From Streptomyces sp. DSM 15324 (GTDB lineage Bacteria; Actinomycetota; Actinomycetes; Streptomycetales; Streptomycetaceae), in contig NZ_KQ949041.1 in NCBI RefSeq assembly GCF_001514285.1, forward strand, positions 55,138-119,137: a DNA stretch of 64,000 nt, read 5' to 3'. How positions within the stretch are numbered: position 1 is the stretch's first letter; every line of letters starts with the position of its first letter. The notes beneath the pieces are model-generated. The model saw only the letters and a list, made by a program, of their open reading frames with translations, ran no database searches and was not told the origin of the DNA. The position numbers were made by a program, and so were the translations under genes. Positions 34,061-42,314 of the stretch are shown piece by piece.

Positions 34061-34101
34061 CGTCGGGGGTCGGGCGTCGGGCGTCGGGCGTCGGGCGTCG
34101 G
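34061..34101. repeat. 7-bp tandem repeat CGTCGGG
   Basis: Five or six near-perfect copies of CGTCGGG directly follow the glutaminase stop codon (34103-34105, minus strand). It may affect transcription termination or simply mark slippage. The rest of 33932-34060 contains nothing recognisable. Confidence 0.7.
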
Positions 34102-34102
34102 C

Positions 34103-35032
34103 TCAGAACACCGACAGGCCGGTCAGGGTCGTGAAGCGGTCCAGGGCCGCGACGCCCGCCACCGAGTTGCCGTGTTCGTCCAGGCCCGGGCTCCAGACGC
34201 ACAGGGTGCAGCGGCCGGGCACGACGGCGATGATGCCGCCGCCGACCCCGCTCTTGCCGGGCAGCCCGACGCGGTAGGCGAAATCGCCGGCCGCGTCGTA
34301 GGTGCCGCAGGTCAGCATGACCGCGTTGACCTGCTTGGCCTGGCTGCGGGTCAGCAGCCGGGTGCCGTCGGCGCGGATGCCGTGCCGGGCGAGGAAGGTG
34401 GTGGCGAGGGCCAGGTCGGCACAGGACGCGGTGAGCGAGCACTGGCGGAAGTACTGGTCGAGGAGGTCCGGCACCGGGTTGTCGATGTTGCCGTAGGACG
34501 CCATGAAATGGGCGAGGGCGGCGTTGCGGTCGCCGTGGGCGGACTCGGACGCGGCGACCTGCGCGTCGAAGTCGAGCCCGGGGTTGCCGCTCTCGGCCCG
34601 CAGGAAGGCGCGGAGCGTGCCGGACGCGTCTTTGGTATGCGTCTGGAGGCGGTCGGTGACGACGAGGGCACCGGCGTTGATGAACGGGTTGCGCGGGATG
34701 CCGTGCTCGTACTCCAGCTGGACCAGGGAGTTGAAGGGGTTGCCCGAGGGCTCGCGGCCCACGTGCTCCCAGAGCACGTCGCCCTCGCGGGCCAGGTCGA
34801 GAGCGAGGGTGAAGACCTTGGTGATGGACTGCGTGGAGAACGGCTCGCGCCAGTCCCCCACGCCGTACACCGTGCCGTCGAGCTCGGCGACGGCCATGCC
34901 GAAGCTGCGCGGATCACGGGCGGCCAGCGCCGGGATGTAGTCGGCGGGCCGGCCGCGCCCCGGGGTGTGCTCCAGCTCCTCGGCTATGCGCTCCAGGACC
35001 GGCTGGAAGGCGAGGGACGACGTCGTTGTCAT
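34103..35032 (-). CDS. glsA: glutaminase A
   Basis: A 309-residue glutaminase of the beta-lactamase-like fold that converts glutamine to glutamate and ammonia in the cytoplasm. The catalytic serine is in FSTQSITKVFTLAL (SxxK), and the family blocks NPFINAGALVV, SYGNIDNPVPDLLDQYFRQC and LPGKSGVGGGIIAVVPG are intact. ATG at 35032 has GGAGG 13 bases upstream. It lies 56 bases downstream of aspA on the same strand and probably belongs to the same amide-nitrogen cluster. Confidence 0.93.
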   Translation of the reverse strand: MTTTSSLAFQPVLERIAEELEHTPGRGRPADYIPALAARDPRSFGMAVAELDGTVYGVGDWREPFSTQSITKVFTLALDLAREGDVLWEHVGREPSGNPFNSLVQLEYEHGIPRNPFINAGALVVTDRLQTHTKDASGTLRAFLRAESGNPGLDFDAQVAASESAHGDRNAALAHFMASYGNIDNPVPDLLDQYFRQCSLTASCADLALATTFLARHGIRADGTRLLTRSQAKQVNAVMLTCGTYDAAGDFAYRVGLPGKSGVGGGIIAVVPGRCTLCVWSPGLDEHGNSVAGVAALDRFTTLTGLSVF

Positions 35033-35088
35033 GATCACTATTGTGCCTCCGGGCCGGTCCTGGTGCGTCACCGCAGGTCAGGCAGGGG

Positions 35089-36501
35089 TCACAGCTGGGG
35101 TGCCCCGCTGCCGGCCAGCACCTCGGGGCGGAGCAGGTCGGCGAGCCGGTCGGCGGGCAACAGGCCCTTCTCCAGGACCAGTTCGGCGACGCCCCGGCCG
35201 GTGACGAGCGCTTCCTTGGCGATGTCGGTGGCCGCGGTGTACCCGATGTGCGGGTTGAGGGCGGTGACCAGGCCGATGGAGTTCTCGACCGTCGCGCGCA
35301 GGGTCTCGGTGTTGGCGGTGATGCCGTCGACACAGCGCTCGGCCAGGGTGAGGCAGGCGGCGCGCAGGTGCGTGATGCTCTCCGACAGCGAGTGCAGGAT
35401 GATCGGCTCGAAGGCGTTGAGCTGGAGCTGTCCGGCCTCGGCGGCCATCGTGATGGTGACGTCGTTGCCGATCACCTCGAAGGCGACCTGGTTGACGACC
35501 TCGGGGATCACCGGGTTGACCTTGCCGGGCATGATGGACGAGCCGGCCTGCACGGGCGGGAGGTTGATCTCGCCGAGGCCCGCGCGCGGGCCGGAGGACA
35601 GCAGCCGCAGGTCGTTGCAGCTCTTGCTCAGCTTGACCGCGATCCGCTTCAGCACACCGGACATCTGGACGAACGCACCGCAGTCCTGGGTGGCCTCGAC
35701 CAGGTTGGCGGCGGTGACCAGGGGCAGGCCGGTGATCTCGGCGAGGTGGCGGCGGGCGGACTCGGCGTATCCCGCGGGAGCGTTGAGCCCGGTGCCGATG
35801 GCCGTGGCGCCGAGGTTGATCTCATGGATCAGCTGGACGGCCTCGTCCAGACGGTTGCGGTCCTCGTCGATCATGACCGCGTACGCGGAGAACTCCTGAC
35901 CGAGCGTCATCGGGACCGCGTCCTGCAACTGGGTACGGCCCATCTTGAGCACGCTGCGGAACTCGACGGCCTTGCGGCCGAAGGAGTCCTGCAGTACGGC
36001 CATCGCCTTGAGCAGGCCACGGACCGCGAAGACCGTAGCGATCTTGACCGCGGTCGGGTAGACGTCGTTGGTGGACTGGCCGAGGTTGACGTCCTCGTTG
36101 GGGTGCAGGTACTGGTACTGCCCCTTCTCGTGCCCCATCAGCTCCAGGGCCCGGTTCGCCACGACCTCGTTGGCGTTCATGTTGGTGGAGGTGCCGGCAC
36201 CACCCTGGATCACGTCCACGACGAACTGGTCGTGCAGCTTGCCCGCGCGGATCTCGCGGCAGGCGGCGACGATCGCGGCGGCCTTCTCGGGCGCCAGCAG
36301 ACCGAGTTCCTCGTTGGCGAGGGCGGCGGCCTCCTTGACGGCGGCGAGCGCGTCGACCAGGTGCGGGTAGGCGGAGATGGTGGCGCCCGTGATGGGGAAG
36401 TTCTCGGTGGCGCGCAGGGTGTGAACGCCCCAGTACGCGTCGGCGGGGACGTCCCGGTCGCCGAGCAGGTCGTGTTCGCTGCGGGTGGCTGCGGCGGTCA
36501 T
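35089..36501 (-). CDS. aspA: aspartate ammonia-lyase (aspartase)
   Basis: A 470-residue enzyme that deaminates aspartate to fumarate and ammonia. The superfamily signature GSSIMPGKVNPV is complete, as are HLHPNEDVNLGQSTNDVYP-like sequences (YLHPNEDVNLGQSTNDVYP) and GGAGTSTNMNANEV. The length is normal. AAAGAGGA precedes the ATG. Downstream of asparaginase, it completes the route from asparagine to the TCA cycle. A hairpin separates it from the asparaginase gene, so it may be expressed partly on its own. Confidence 0.94.
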   Translation of the reverse strand: MTAAATRSEHDLLGDRDVPADAYWGVHTLRATENFPITGATISAYPHLVDALAAVKEAAALANEELGLLAPEKAAAIVAACREIRAGKLHDQFVVDVIQGGAGTSTNMNANEVVANRALELMGHEKGQYQYLHPNEDVNLGQSTNDVYPTAVKIATVFAVRGLLKAMAVLQDSFGRKAVEFRSVLKMGRTQLQDAVPMTLGQEFSAYAVMIDEDRNRLDEAVQLIHEINLGATAIGTGLNAPAGYAESARRHLAEITGLPLVTAANLVEATQDCGAFVQMSGVLKRIAVKLSKSCNDLRLLSSGPRAGLGEINLPPVQAGSSIMPGKVNPVIPEVVNQVAFEVIGNDVTITMAAEAGQLQLNAFEPIILHSLSESITHLRAACLTLAERCVDGITANTETLRATVENSIGLVTALNPHIGYTAATDIAKEALVTGRGVAELVLEKGLLPADRLADLLRPEVLAGSGAPQL

Positions 36502-36730
36502 GAGGTACGAGTCCTCTTTCTGAGGTGATGAGGGTGAGGGGGGAGCCGGCGACGCCGGCCGGCACGGCGGCCGGCTCGGACGGAACGGGGTGGGTCCGCC
36601 CGAGCCGGCCGGAACACCGGACCGGTGGTGACCGGACCGGCGGGTTCGGGGCCGCCGGCGTGGGTACAGCCGACGCCGCGGGGAACGGCTCGACCGATCG
36701 GGCCGCCGGACGACCCGACCGGGCCGTCCG

Positions 36731-36764
36731 CCGGTGGCCACCGCGCACACTCGGTGGCCACCGG
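36731..36764 (-). terminator. hairpin between asparaginase and aspA
   Basis: A perfect 12-bp stem (CCGGTGGCCACC) with a 10-base loop starts 5 bases after the asparaginase stop. Each arm also contains the palindrome GGTGGCCACC, and the two copies are 20 bases apart, so it could alternatively be a paired operator. The remaining 36502-36730 is GC-rich leader for aspA without a gene. Confidence 0.65.
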
Positions 36765-36769
36765 AGTCA

Positions 36770-37786
36770 TCAGGCGCAGGCGCGGACGGTCACCGGGTCC
36801 AGGGCCCGTACCGGGCGGACCGAGCCGACCGGTTCGCCGCCGCCGAGCAGCGCCTCGCCCGCGAACTCCGTGAGGAGGGCGGGGTCGACGCCCGCACGGG
36901 CGAGGGCGGCCGCGGCGACCGGGATCCGGGCCCGGTTCGCGCCGTCGGAGATCTTGACGGCGACCGCCCGGCCGTCGGGCAGGGCGGCGACCTGGACGCC
37001 CTCGAAGCCGTCCTTGGCGAGCAGACCGGGAACGGCCCGCATCAGGGCGGCCACGTCCCGGTCGGCGCCGGAGGCCATCTCGGCGTGGTCGCGCATGGCG
37101 TCCGCGACCCGGGCCTCGGGGGTGCCGGGCACCGCCGTGGTGATCCGGGCGGCGGCCCGGGCGAGCCCGTGCAGGGAGACGGAGAAGAGCGGGGCGCCGC
37201 ACCCGTCGACGGTGACCCGGGCGATCCGCTGTCCGGTGAGGTCCTCGATGATCTCCGCGATCGCCTGCTGGAGCGGGTGCTCCGGGGCGAGGTAGTCGTC
37301 GAGGGACCAGCCGTTGAGCTTGCAGGTGTACAGCATGGCCGCGTGCTTGCCGGAGCAGTTGTGCGCGAGACGGGAGGGTTCGCGGCCCTCGCGTATCCAG
37401 GTGTCGCGGACCGCCGGGCCGTACGGCATGTCCTTGACGTTGCGCAGGTCGTCCTCCGTGAGGCCGGCCAGCTCGAGGATCCGCCGTGTCCCGGCGAGGT
37501 GGCGTTCCTCGCCGGAGTGGCTGGCGGCGGCGAGCGAGAGCAGCTCGCCGTCGAGCGGGAGTCCGGCCCGCAGCATCGCGACCGCCTGCAGGGGCTTGAG
37601 CGCGGAGCGCGGGTAGAAGGCGGCCTCGATGTCGCCGAGCTGGAACTCGACGTCACCGCCCGCTCCGCGGACAACGACCGAGCCGTGGTGGACGCCCTCG
37701 ATCACTCCGCCTCGGACGAGGTGGGCGACGGGAGCGTGGAGGGGTTCACGGATCACGGGGGCGTCCGCGAGGGAACTGCTGTACAT
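36770..37786 (-). CDS. L-asparaginase (thermolabile/Rhizobium-etli type)
   Basis: A 338-residue asparaginase of the PF06089 family, cytoplasmic, distinct from the bacterial type I/II and plant-type enzymes. Characteristic blocks are PRSALKPLQAVAML, AAASHSGEERHLAGTRRILE, NCSGKHAAMLYTC and VDGCGAPLFSVSLHGLA. ATG at 37786 has AGGCAG upstream. It lies 44 bases downstream of an amino-acid permease gene, supporting asparagine as the substrate. Confidence 0.88.
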   Translation of the reverse strand: MYSSSLADAPVIREPLHAPVAHLVRGGVIEGVHHGSVVVRGAGGDVEFQLGDIEAAFYPRSALKPLQAVAMLRAGLPLDGELLSLAAASHSGEERHLAGTRRILELAGLTEDDLRNVKDMPYGPAVRDTWIREGREPSRLAHNCSGKHAAMLYTCKLNGWSLDDYLAPEHPLQQAIAEIIEDLTGQRIARVTVDGCGAPLFSVSLHGLARAAARITTAVPGTPEARVADAMRDHAEMASGADRDVAALMRAVPGLLAKDGFEGVQVAALPDGRAVAVKISDGANRARIPVAAAALARAGVDPALLTEFAGEALLGGGEPVGSVRPVRALDPVTVRACA

Positions 37787-37830
37787 CACTGCCTGTATCG
37801 CTGGGGAGTCGTCGTGGGCCGGCGCCGGGT

Positions 37831-39270
37831 TCACACGTCGGCCTTGGCCTGGGCGCGCTCGATGCGGCCGCGGATGGCGTACCAGCCGGCGACGAGCGCT
37901 CCGATGATCAGCGGCAGGCACAGCACGGTGGTGCGTCCGGCGCCGCCGTCGGCGTACATGAGGACCAGGACCGAGGCGAGGAAGAACAGGGTGACGAGCT
38001 CGGTCCAGGGGGAGCCCGGGAGCTGGTAGCCCGGGCGGGTCAGCTCGCCCTTCTGGGTCTTCTGCCAGAAGAGGAGGTGACAGATCATGATCATGCCCCA
38101 GGTGGAGAGGATGCCGATCGCCGCGAAGTTCAGGACGATCTCGAAGGCGTCCGCCGGGACCACGAAGTTCAGGCCGACGCCCAGGACGCAGATGCCGCTG
38201 GTGAGCAGGATGCCGCCGTAGGGGACCTGGGTGCGGCTCATCTTCGCGGTGAACTGCGGGGCGGAGCCGTTGACCGCCATGGAGCGCAGGATGCGGCCGG
38301 TGGAGTAGAGGCCGGAGTTCAGGGAGGACATGGCCGCCGTGAGGACGACCAGGTTCATCACGCCGCCGGCCGCCGGGACACCGATGTTGGACAGCACGGT
38401 GACGAACGGGCTCTCGCCGGCCGTGTACTTGTTCCACGGGAGCAGCATCGACAGCAGGACGACCGAGCCGACGTAGAACAGGCCCACGCGCCACATGATC
38501 GAGTTGATCGCCTTCGGCATGATCTCCTCGGGGTTCTCGGTCTCGCCGGCGGCGACACCGACCAGCTCGACCGAGGCGTAGGCGAAGACGACGCCCTGGA
38601 TGATCAGCAGCATGGGCAGCAGGCCGTTGGGGAAGACGCCGCCATTGTCGGTGATCAGGGAGGGGCCGGGGGTGATGCCGTCCACCGGGTGCTGGGTGAC
38701 CAGCAGGTAGATGCCGATACACATGAAGACGACCAGGGCGCTGACCTTGACGATGGCGAACCAGAACTCCAGTTCGCCGAAGATCTTCACCGAGATGAGG
38801 TTCACGGAGAGGACCACGGCCAGCGCGATCAGGGCGATCACCCACTGCGGGATGTCGGAGAACATGCCCCAGTAGTGGGTGTAGGTCGCGACCGCGGTGA
38901 TGTCGGCGATCCCGGTGGTGGCCCAGTTCAGGAAGTACATCCAGCCGGCCGTGTACGCGCCCTTCTCGCCGAGGAACTCCCGGGCGTACGACACGAAGGC
39001 GCCGGATGACGGGCGGTACAGGACGAGTTCGCCGAGCGCGCGCACGACGAGGAACGCGAAGACGCCGCAGACGGCGTACGCGACGAAGAGGGAGGGCCCG
39101 GCGTCGGCGAGCCGGCCGCCCGCGCCGAGGAAGAGGCCGGTGCCTATGGCACCGCCGATCGCGATCATGTTGACGTGCCGGTGCTTCAGCGACTTGCTGT
39201 AGCCGTGGTCTCCGGCGTCGATGTGACCGGACGAGGGGCGCGTCTCGTCTTTGAGGTGCTGTTCGCTCAC
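37831..39270 (-). CDS. amino-acid permease, probable L-asparagine transporter (AnsP-like)
   Basis: A 479-residue APC-superfamily (AAT branch) proton symporter with 12 helices. The N-terminus KSLKHRHVNMIAIGGAIGTG and helix 3 block PSSGAFVSYAREFLGEKGAY are family signatures, and the substrate-binding unwound helix is IGGAIGTGLFLG. Its position between a GntR regulator and asparaginase argues for asparagine. Its ATG overlaps the gntR stop by four bases. Confidence 0.9.
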   Translation of the reverse strand: MSEQHLKDETRPSSGHIDAGDHGYSKSLKHRHVNMIAIGGAIGTGLFLGAGGRLADAGPSLFVAYAVCGVFAFLVVRALGELVLYRPSSGAFVSYAREFLGEKGAYTAGWMYFLNWATTGIADITAVATYTHYWGMFSDIPQWVIALIALAVVLSVNLISVKIFGELEFWFAIVKVSALVVFMCIGIYLLVTQHPVDGITPGPSLITDNGGVFPNGLLPMLLIIQGVVFAYASVELVGVAAGETENPEEIMPKAINSIMWRVGLFYVGSVVLLSMLLPWNKYTAGESPFVTVLSNIGVPAAGGVMNLVVLTAAMSSLNSGLYSTGRILRSMAVNGSAPQFTAKMSRTQVPYGGILLTSGICVLGVGLNFVVPADAFEIVLNFAAIGILSTWGMIMICHLLFWQKTQKGELTRPGYQLPGSPWTELVTLFFLASVLVLMYADGGAGRTTVLCLPLIIGALVAGWYAIRGRIERAQAKADV

Positions 39271-39998
39271 GCCTCGGGTCCGCCTTCCAGGGGAGTGATC
39301 GTGCCAGGGGAGCGCACGATGTCGGTGAGGGTCGTCTCGACGCGGTCGAGGTGATGGCTCATCGCCGCCACCGCGTCATGCTCGGAACCGTCGATCAGGG
39401 CCTCGACGATGGCCCGGTGCTCGCGGTTGGACTGTTCGCGCCGGCCGCCCAGCTCATTGAGGAAGGCCGACTGACGCGCCAGTGCGTCCCGGATCTCCTC
39501 GATGACCCGGCGGAAGACCGGGTTCTGGGCGGCTTCGGCGACGGCCAGGTGGAAGAGGGTGTCCATCGCGACCCACGCGGTGGTGTCCGTCTCCCGTTCC
39601 ATGCGGTCGAGCAGATGGGCCAGGTGGTCCAGGTTCTCCGGGGTGCGGCGCGCGGCCGCGTACCCGGCGACCGGGATCTCGATGTGGCGGCGCACTTCCA
39701 GCAGGTCGCTGGCCGCGTAGTCGCCGAAGGTGGGGTCCTCGACGGTGTTCGCGATCACGAAGGTGCCCTTGCCGGTCTTGGCGACCGTCAGGCCCATGGT
39801 CTGCAGGGCGCGCAGCGCCTCGCGCAGCACGGGCCGGGACACCTCGAGCGTGCGGCAGAGCTCCGCCTCGGAGGGGAGCTTCTCACCGATGGCGTATTCG
39901 CCACGCTCGATGGCGCCGCGGAGGTGGCCGAGCACCGCTTCCATGGCGCTGACGCGCCGTGGTGCCGAACCACCTGTCTGGCTGTCTGACAGGTTCAC
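39267..39998 (-). CDS. GntR/FadR-family regulator of the asparagine cluster
   Basis: A 243-residue regulator. The winged-helix domain has LPSEAELCRTLEVSRPVLRE, and the C-terminal FCD helical ligand domain has metal-ligand-type residues (ALDTLFHLAVAEAAQN-like VAMDTLFHLAVAEAAQN, and HRAIVEALIDGSEHDAVAAM). It is the first gene of a cotranscribed set. GTG at 39998 has no ribosome site; a later ATG (SAMEAVLGHL) is less likely because the preceding residues are family-like. An 11-bp palindrome overlaps its first codons. Confidence 0.85.
   Translation of the reverse strand: MNLSDSQTGGSAPRRVSAMEAVLGHLRGAIERGEYAIGEKLPSEAELCRTLEVSRPVLREALRALQTMGLTVAKTGKGTFVIANTVEDPTFGDYAASDLLEVRRHIEIPVAGYAAARRTPENLDHLAHLLDRMERETDTTAWVAMDTLFHLAVAEAAQNPVFRRVIEEIRDALARQSAFLNELGGRREQSNREHRAIVEALIDGSEHDAVAAMSHHLDRVETTLTDIVRSPGTITPLEGGPEA
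39982..39992. promoter_or_regulatory. palindrome CTGTC-T-GACAG at the gntR 5' end
   Basis: A perfect 5-1-5 palindrome within the first codons of gntR. A further half-site CTGTC occurs at 39974. It may be an autoregulatory FadR-type site. Confidence 0.35.
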
Positions 39999-40057
39999 GG
40001 GAGTGATGTTCCGGTTTATGTATGGCTGGTGTCAAGGGTGCCGAAACTAAAAATTCA

Positions 40058-40092
40058 GCGGGCGGGAGTCCCGTATCAGACTTCCCGCCCGC
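40058..40092 (-). terminator. terminator of uppP
   Basis: A 13-bp G/C-rich stem with a single bulged A (arms 40058-40070 and 40079-40092) and the 8-base loop CCGTATCA. It lies 46 bases after the uppP stop and separates it from gntR, which is on the same strand. Confidence 0.75.
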
Positions 40093-40137
40093 CGGTGATC
40101 GCGCAGGTGACCGGGCCGGTGATCGGCCGCCCGGAGA

Positions 40138-40974
40138 TCAGCCGTTCAGCACACCGGTGCCGAGCAGCCCGAACAGCAGGACGCCGATGGCGATCCGGTA
40201 GATCACGAAGGCGTTGAAGGAGTGCTTGGCGACGAACTTCAGCAGCCAGGCGATGGAGGCGTACGCCACCACGAAGGAGACGGCGGTGCCGACGGCCAGC
40301 GGTGCGGCGCCCACGCCGGTGCCGAGCGCGTCCTTCAGCTCGTACAGGCCGGCGCCGGTCAGGGCGGGGATGCCGAGGAAGAAGGAGAGCCGGGTGGCGG
40401 CGACGCGGTCGAGGTCCAGGATGAGCGCGGTGGACATGGTGGCGCCGGAGCGGGAGAAGCCGGGGAAGAGCAGCGCGAGGATCTGGGAGCTGCCGACGAG
40501 CATGGCGTCCTTGAACGAGGTGTCGTCCTCGCCGCGCTTGTGCCGGCCCATCTGGTCGGCCGCCCACATCACCACGCTGCCGGCGATCAGCGACCCCGCG
40601 ACGACCCACAGGGAGGCCAGCGGGCCCTCGATGAGGGGCTTGGCGGCGAGGCCGACGACCACGATCGGGATGGTCGCGTAGATCACCCACCAGGCGAACT
40701 TGTAGTCGTGGTGGACGCGCTCCTCACGGTGGCGCAGACCCCGGAACCAGGCCGACACGATCCGCACGATGTCCTTGCGGAAGTACACCAGCACGGCGGC
40801 GATCGCCCCGACCTGGATCACCGCCGAGAAGCCGACGACCGCGTCGTCGTCGACCGGGATGCTCATCAGGCCCTCGGTGATCTTCAGATGGCCGGTGGAG
40901 GAGACGGGGAGGAACTCGGTCACTCCCTCGACGGCTCCGAGGACGACGGCTTGGCCGACGGAGATGGCGCTCAT
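40138..40974 (-). CDS. uppP: undecaprenyl-diphosphatase UppP/BacA
   Basis: A 278-residue integral membrane enzyme that dephosphorylates undecaprenyl diphosphate to recycle the lipid carrier of cell-wall synthesis; raised dosage gives bacitracin resistance. The two signatures are intact: GAVEGVTEFLPVSSTGHLKI near the N-terminus and LALLFPGFSRSGATMSTALI with the second active-site arginine. No ribosome site is evident before the ATG. An 8-bp palindrome GTGTACAC lies upstream (41029-41036). Confidence 0.94.
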   Translation of the reverse strand: MSAISVGQAVVLGAVEGVTEFLPVSSTGHLKITEGLMSIPVDDDAVVGFSAVIQVGAIAAVLVYFRKDIVRIVSAWFRGLRHREERVHHDYKFAWWVIYATIPIVVVGLAAKPLIEGPLASLWVVAGSLIAGSVVMWAADQMGRHKRGEDDTSFKDAMLVGSSQILALLFPGFSRSGATMSTALILDLDRVAATRLSFFLGIPALTGAGLYELKDALGTGVGAAPLAVGTAVSFVVAYASIAWLLKFVAKHSFNAFVIYRIAIGVLLFGLLGTGVLNG

Positions 40975-41068
40975 GGAATCCAGTTCTGAGGAGACGGGTC
41001 GGTCGACAATGCTGTAGACGGTCGAGTGGTGTACACAGTCCTACCAGGCGCGGACGGGTGCGGACCGT

Positions 41069-41434
41069 CTACGACCACACCGCCTGACCTATGGCGACCC
41101 CCGCGAACGCGGCCCCCAGGCCCGCGACCAGGCTCCCGAGGACGTTGGCGGCGGCGTAGAGGCCCGCGCCGGTCTCCGTCAGCCGGAGCGTCTCGTACGA
41201 GAACGTCGAGTACGTGGTCAGGGCCCCGCAGAAGCCCGTACCCAGGAACAACCGCAGGTCGGGACCGACGGAGGCGGCCCCGGTCAGGGTGCCGAGGAGG
41301 AGACAGCCGGTCACGTTGACGACGAAGGTGCCCCAGGGGAACACCGAGTCGTGCCGGGACTGCACCGCGCGGTCGGTGAGATAGCGCGCGGGGGCGCCGA
41401 TCATGCCGCCCGCGACGACCACCAGCCAGTTCAC
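41069..41434 (-). CDS. crcB: fluoride channel protein CrcB/FluC (first copy)
   Basis: A 121-residue, four-helix fluoride exporter subunit. GGMIGAPARYLTDR, PWGTFVVNVTGCLLLG and the phenylalanine-box region TTYSTFSYE are all present. GTG at 41434 overlaps the TGA of the DUF190 gene. Together with the second copy it probably forms a heterodimeric channel. Confidence 0.93.
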   Translation of the reverse strand: MNWLVVVAGGMIGAPARYLTDRAVQSRHDSVFPWGTFVVNVTGCLLLGTLTGAASVGPDLRLFLGTGFCGALTTYSTFSYETLRLTETGAGLYAAANVLGSLVAGLGAAFAGVAIGQAVWS

Positions 41435-41811
41435 AACGACTTCTTACCCTTCACGTCCGTTTCGTCCTGGTTCTTGGCGCGGCCCCCGTACCTGATCACA
41501 TGGCACTCGTCGAGCACGGCAAGGCCGTCGACGACCAGCTCCTCGAGCTGCGGCAGGAAGGCCTGCACCCGCTCCTCTGTGTCCACGACGACGATCGCGA
41601 CCGGGAGGTCCTCGCTGAGCGAGAGCAGCCGCGAGGTGTGGATCCGGGAGGAGGCGCCGAAGCCCTCGACCCCGTGGAAGACACTGGCGCCGGCGAGTCC
41701 TGCCGCGTGGGCGCGGTGGACGATCTCGCTGTAGAGGGGCTTGTGGTGCCAGGTGTCGTTCTCGCCGACGAACACGGTCAGGCGCAGGGCGTTGCCCGTC
41801 AGCCTCGTCAT
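41431..41811 (-). CDS. DUF190 (PII-like) protein
   Basis: A 126-residue DUF190 protein, whose fold resembles PII signalling proteins: RLTVFVGENDTWHHKPLYSE, HAAGLAGASVFHGVEGFG and EDLPVAIVVVDTEERVQAFL. It lies between two crcB genes, overlapping both, and may regulate or assist fluoride export. No enzymatic role is known. Confidence 0.9.
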   Translation of the reverse strand: MTRLTGNALRLTVFVGENDTWHHKPLYSEIVHRAHAAGLAGASVFHGVEGFGASSRIHTSRLLSLSEDLPVAIVVVDTEERVQAFLPQLEELVVDGLAVLDECHVIRYGGRAKNQDETDVKGKKSL

Positions 41812-42272
41812 CACTGCCTCCTGAGGCGGGTGGGCAGGGCGCGGCGGGTCGCGGTGGCGGCGACCCACACGGCGCCGAGGGCCGCGCACAGGGTCGCGGC
41901 GAGGTAGGCGAACGCGGTGCCGGGGCGGCCCGCGTCGACCAGCCGCTGGATCTCCACGGTGTACGTCGAGAAGGTGGTGAAACCACCGAGGACGCCGGTG
42001 CCGAAGAACGGGCGCACCAGCCGGTGCACGGTCAGCACCTCGGTGATCAGCACCAGGAAGACGCCGATCACCGCGCAGCCGGCCACGTTCACCCAGAAGG
42101 TGCCCCAGGGGAAGCCGCCGCCGGCCGTGGGCCACCGAAGCGCGGCGGCGTAGCGGGCGGCGGCGCCGATCCCGCCGCCCACGGCGACGACCGCGACCAC
42201 CGGGAGCTGACCGGTCCCGGTGGTCCCGCGCGGGGTCCTGGTGCGGAGGCTCTCGGCCTCGGGAGCTGACAT
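41811..42272 (-). CDS. crcB: fluoride channel protein CrcB/FluC (second copy)
   Basis: A 153-residue CrcB subunit with an N-terminal cytoplasmic extension of about 22 residues before GGGIGAAARYAAAL. Later blocks are FPWGTFWVNVAGCAVIG and TTFSTYTVEIQRL. It is the first gene of crcB-DUF190-crcB and starts 42 bases after the lactonase gene, so no room exists for a fluoride riboswitch directly before it. Confidence 0.92.
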   Translation of the reverse strand: MSAPEAESLRTRTPRGTTGTGQLPVVAVVAVGGGIGAAARYAAALRWPTAGGGFPWGTFWVNVAGCAVIGVFLVLITEVLTVHRLVRPFFGTGVLGGFTTFSTYTVEIQRLVDAGRPGTAFAYLAATLCAALGAVWVAATATRRALPTRLRRQ

Positions 42273-42314
42273 GTCGCACCAGCGTATCGCCGCACCGGGG
42301 CACCGAGGGCGCGG

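Noticed and set aside
42273..42314. Fluoride riboswitch before the crcB operon.
   Set aside because: Only 42 bases separate it from the preceding gene and no pseudoknot-like pattern was seen.
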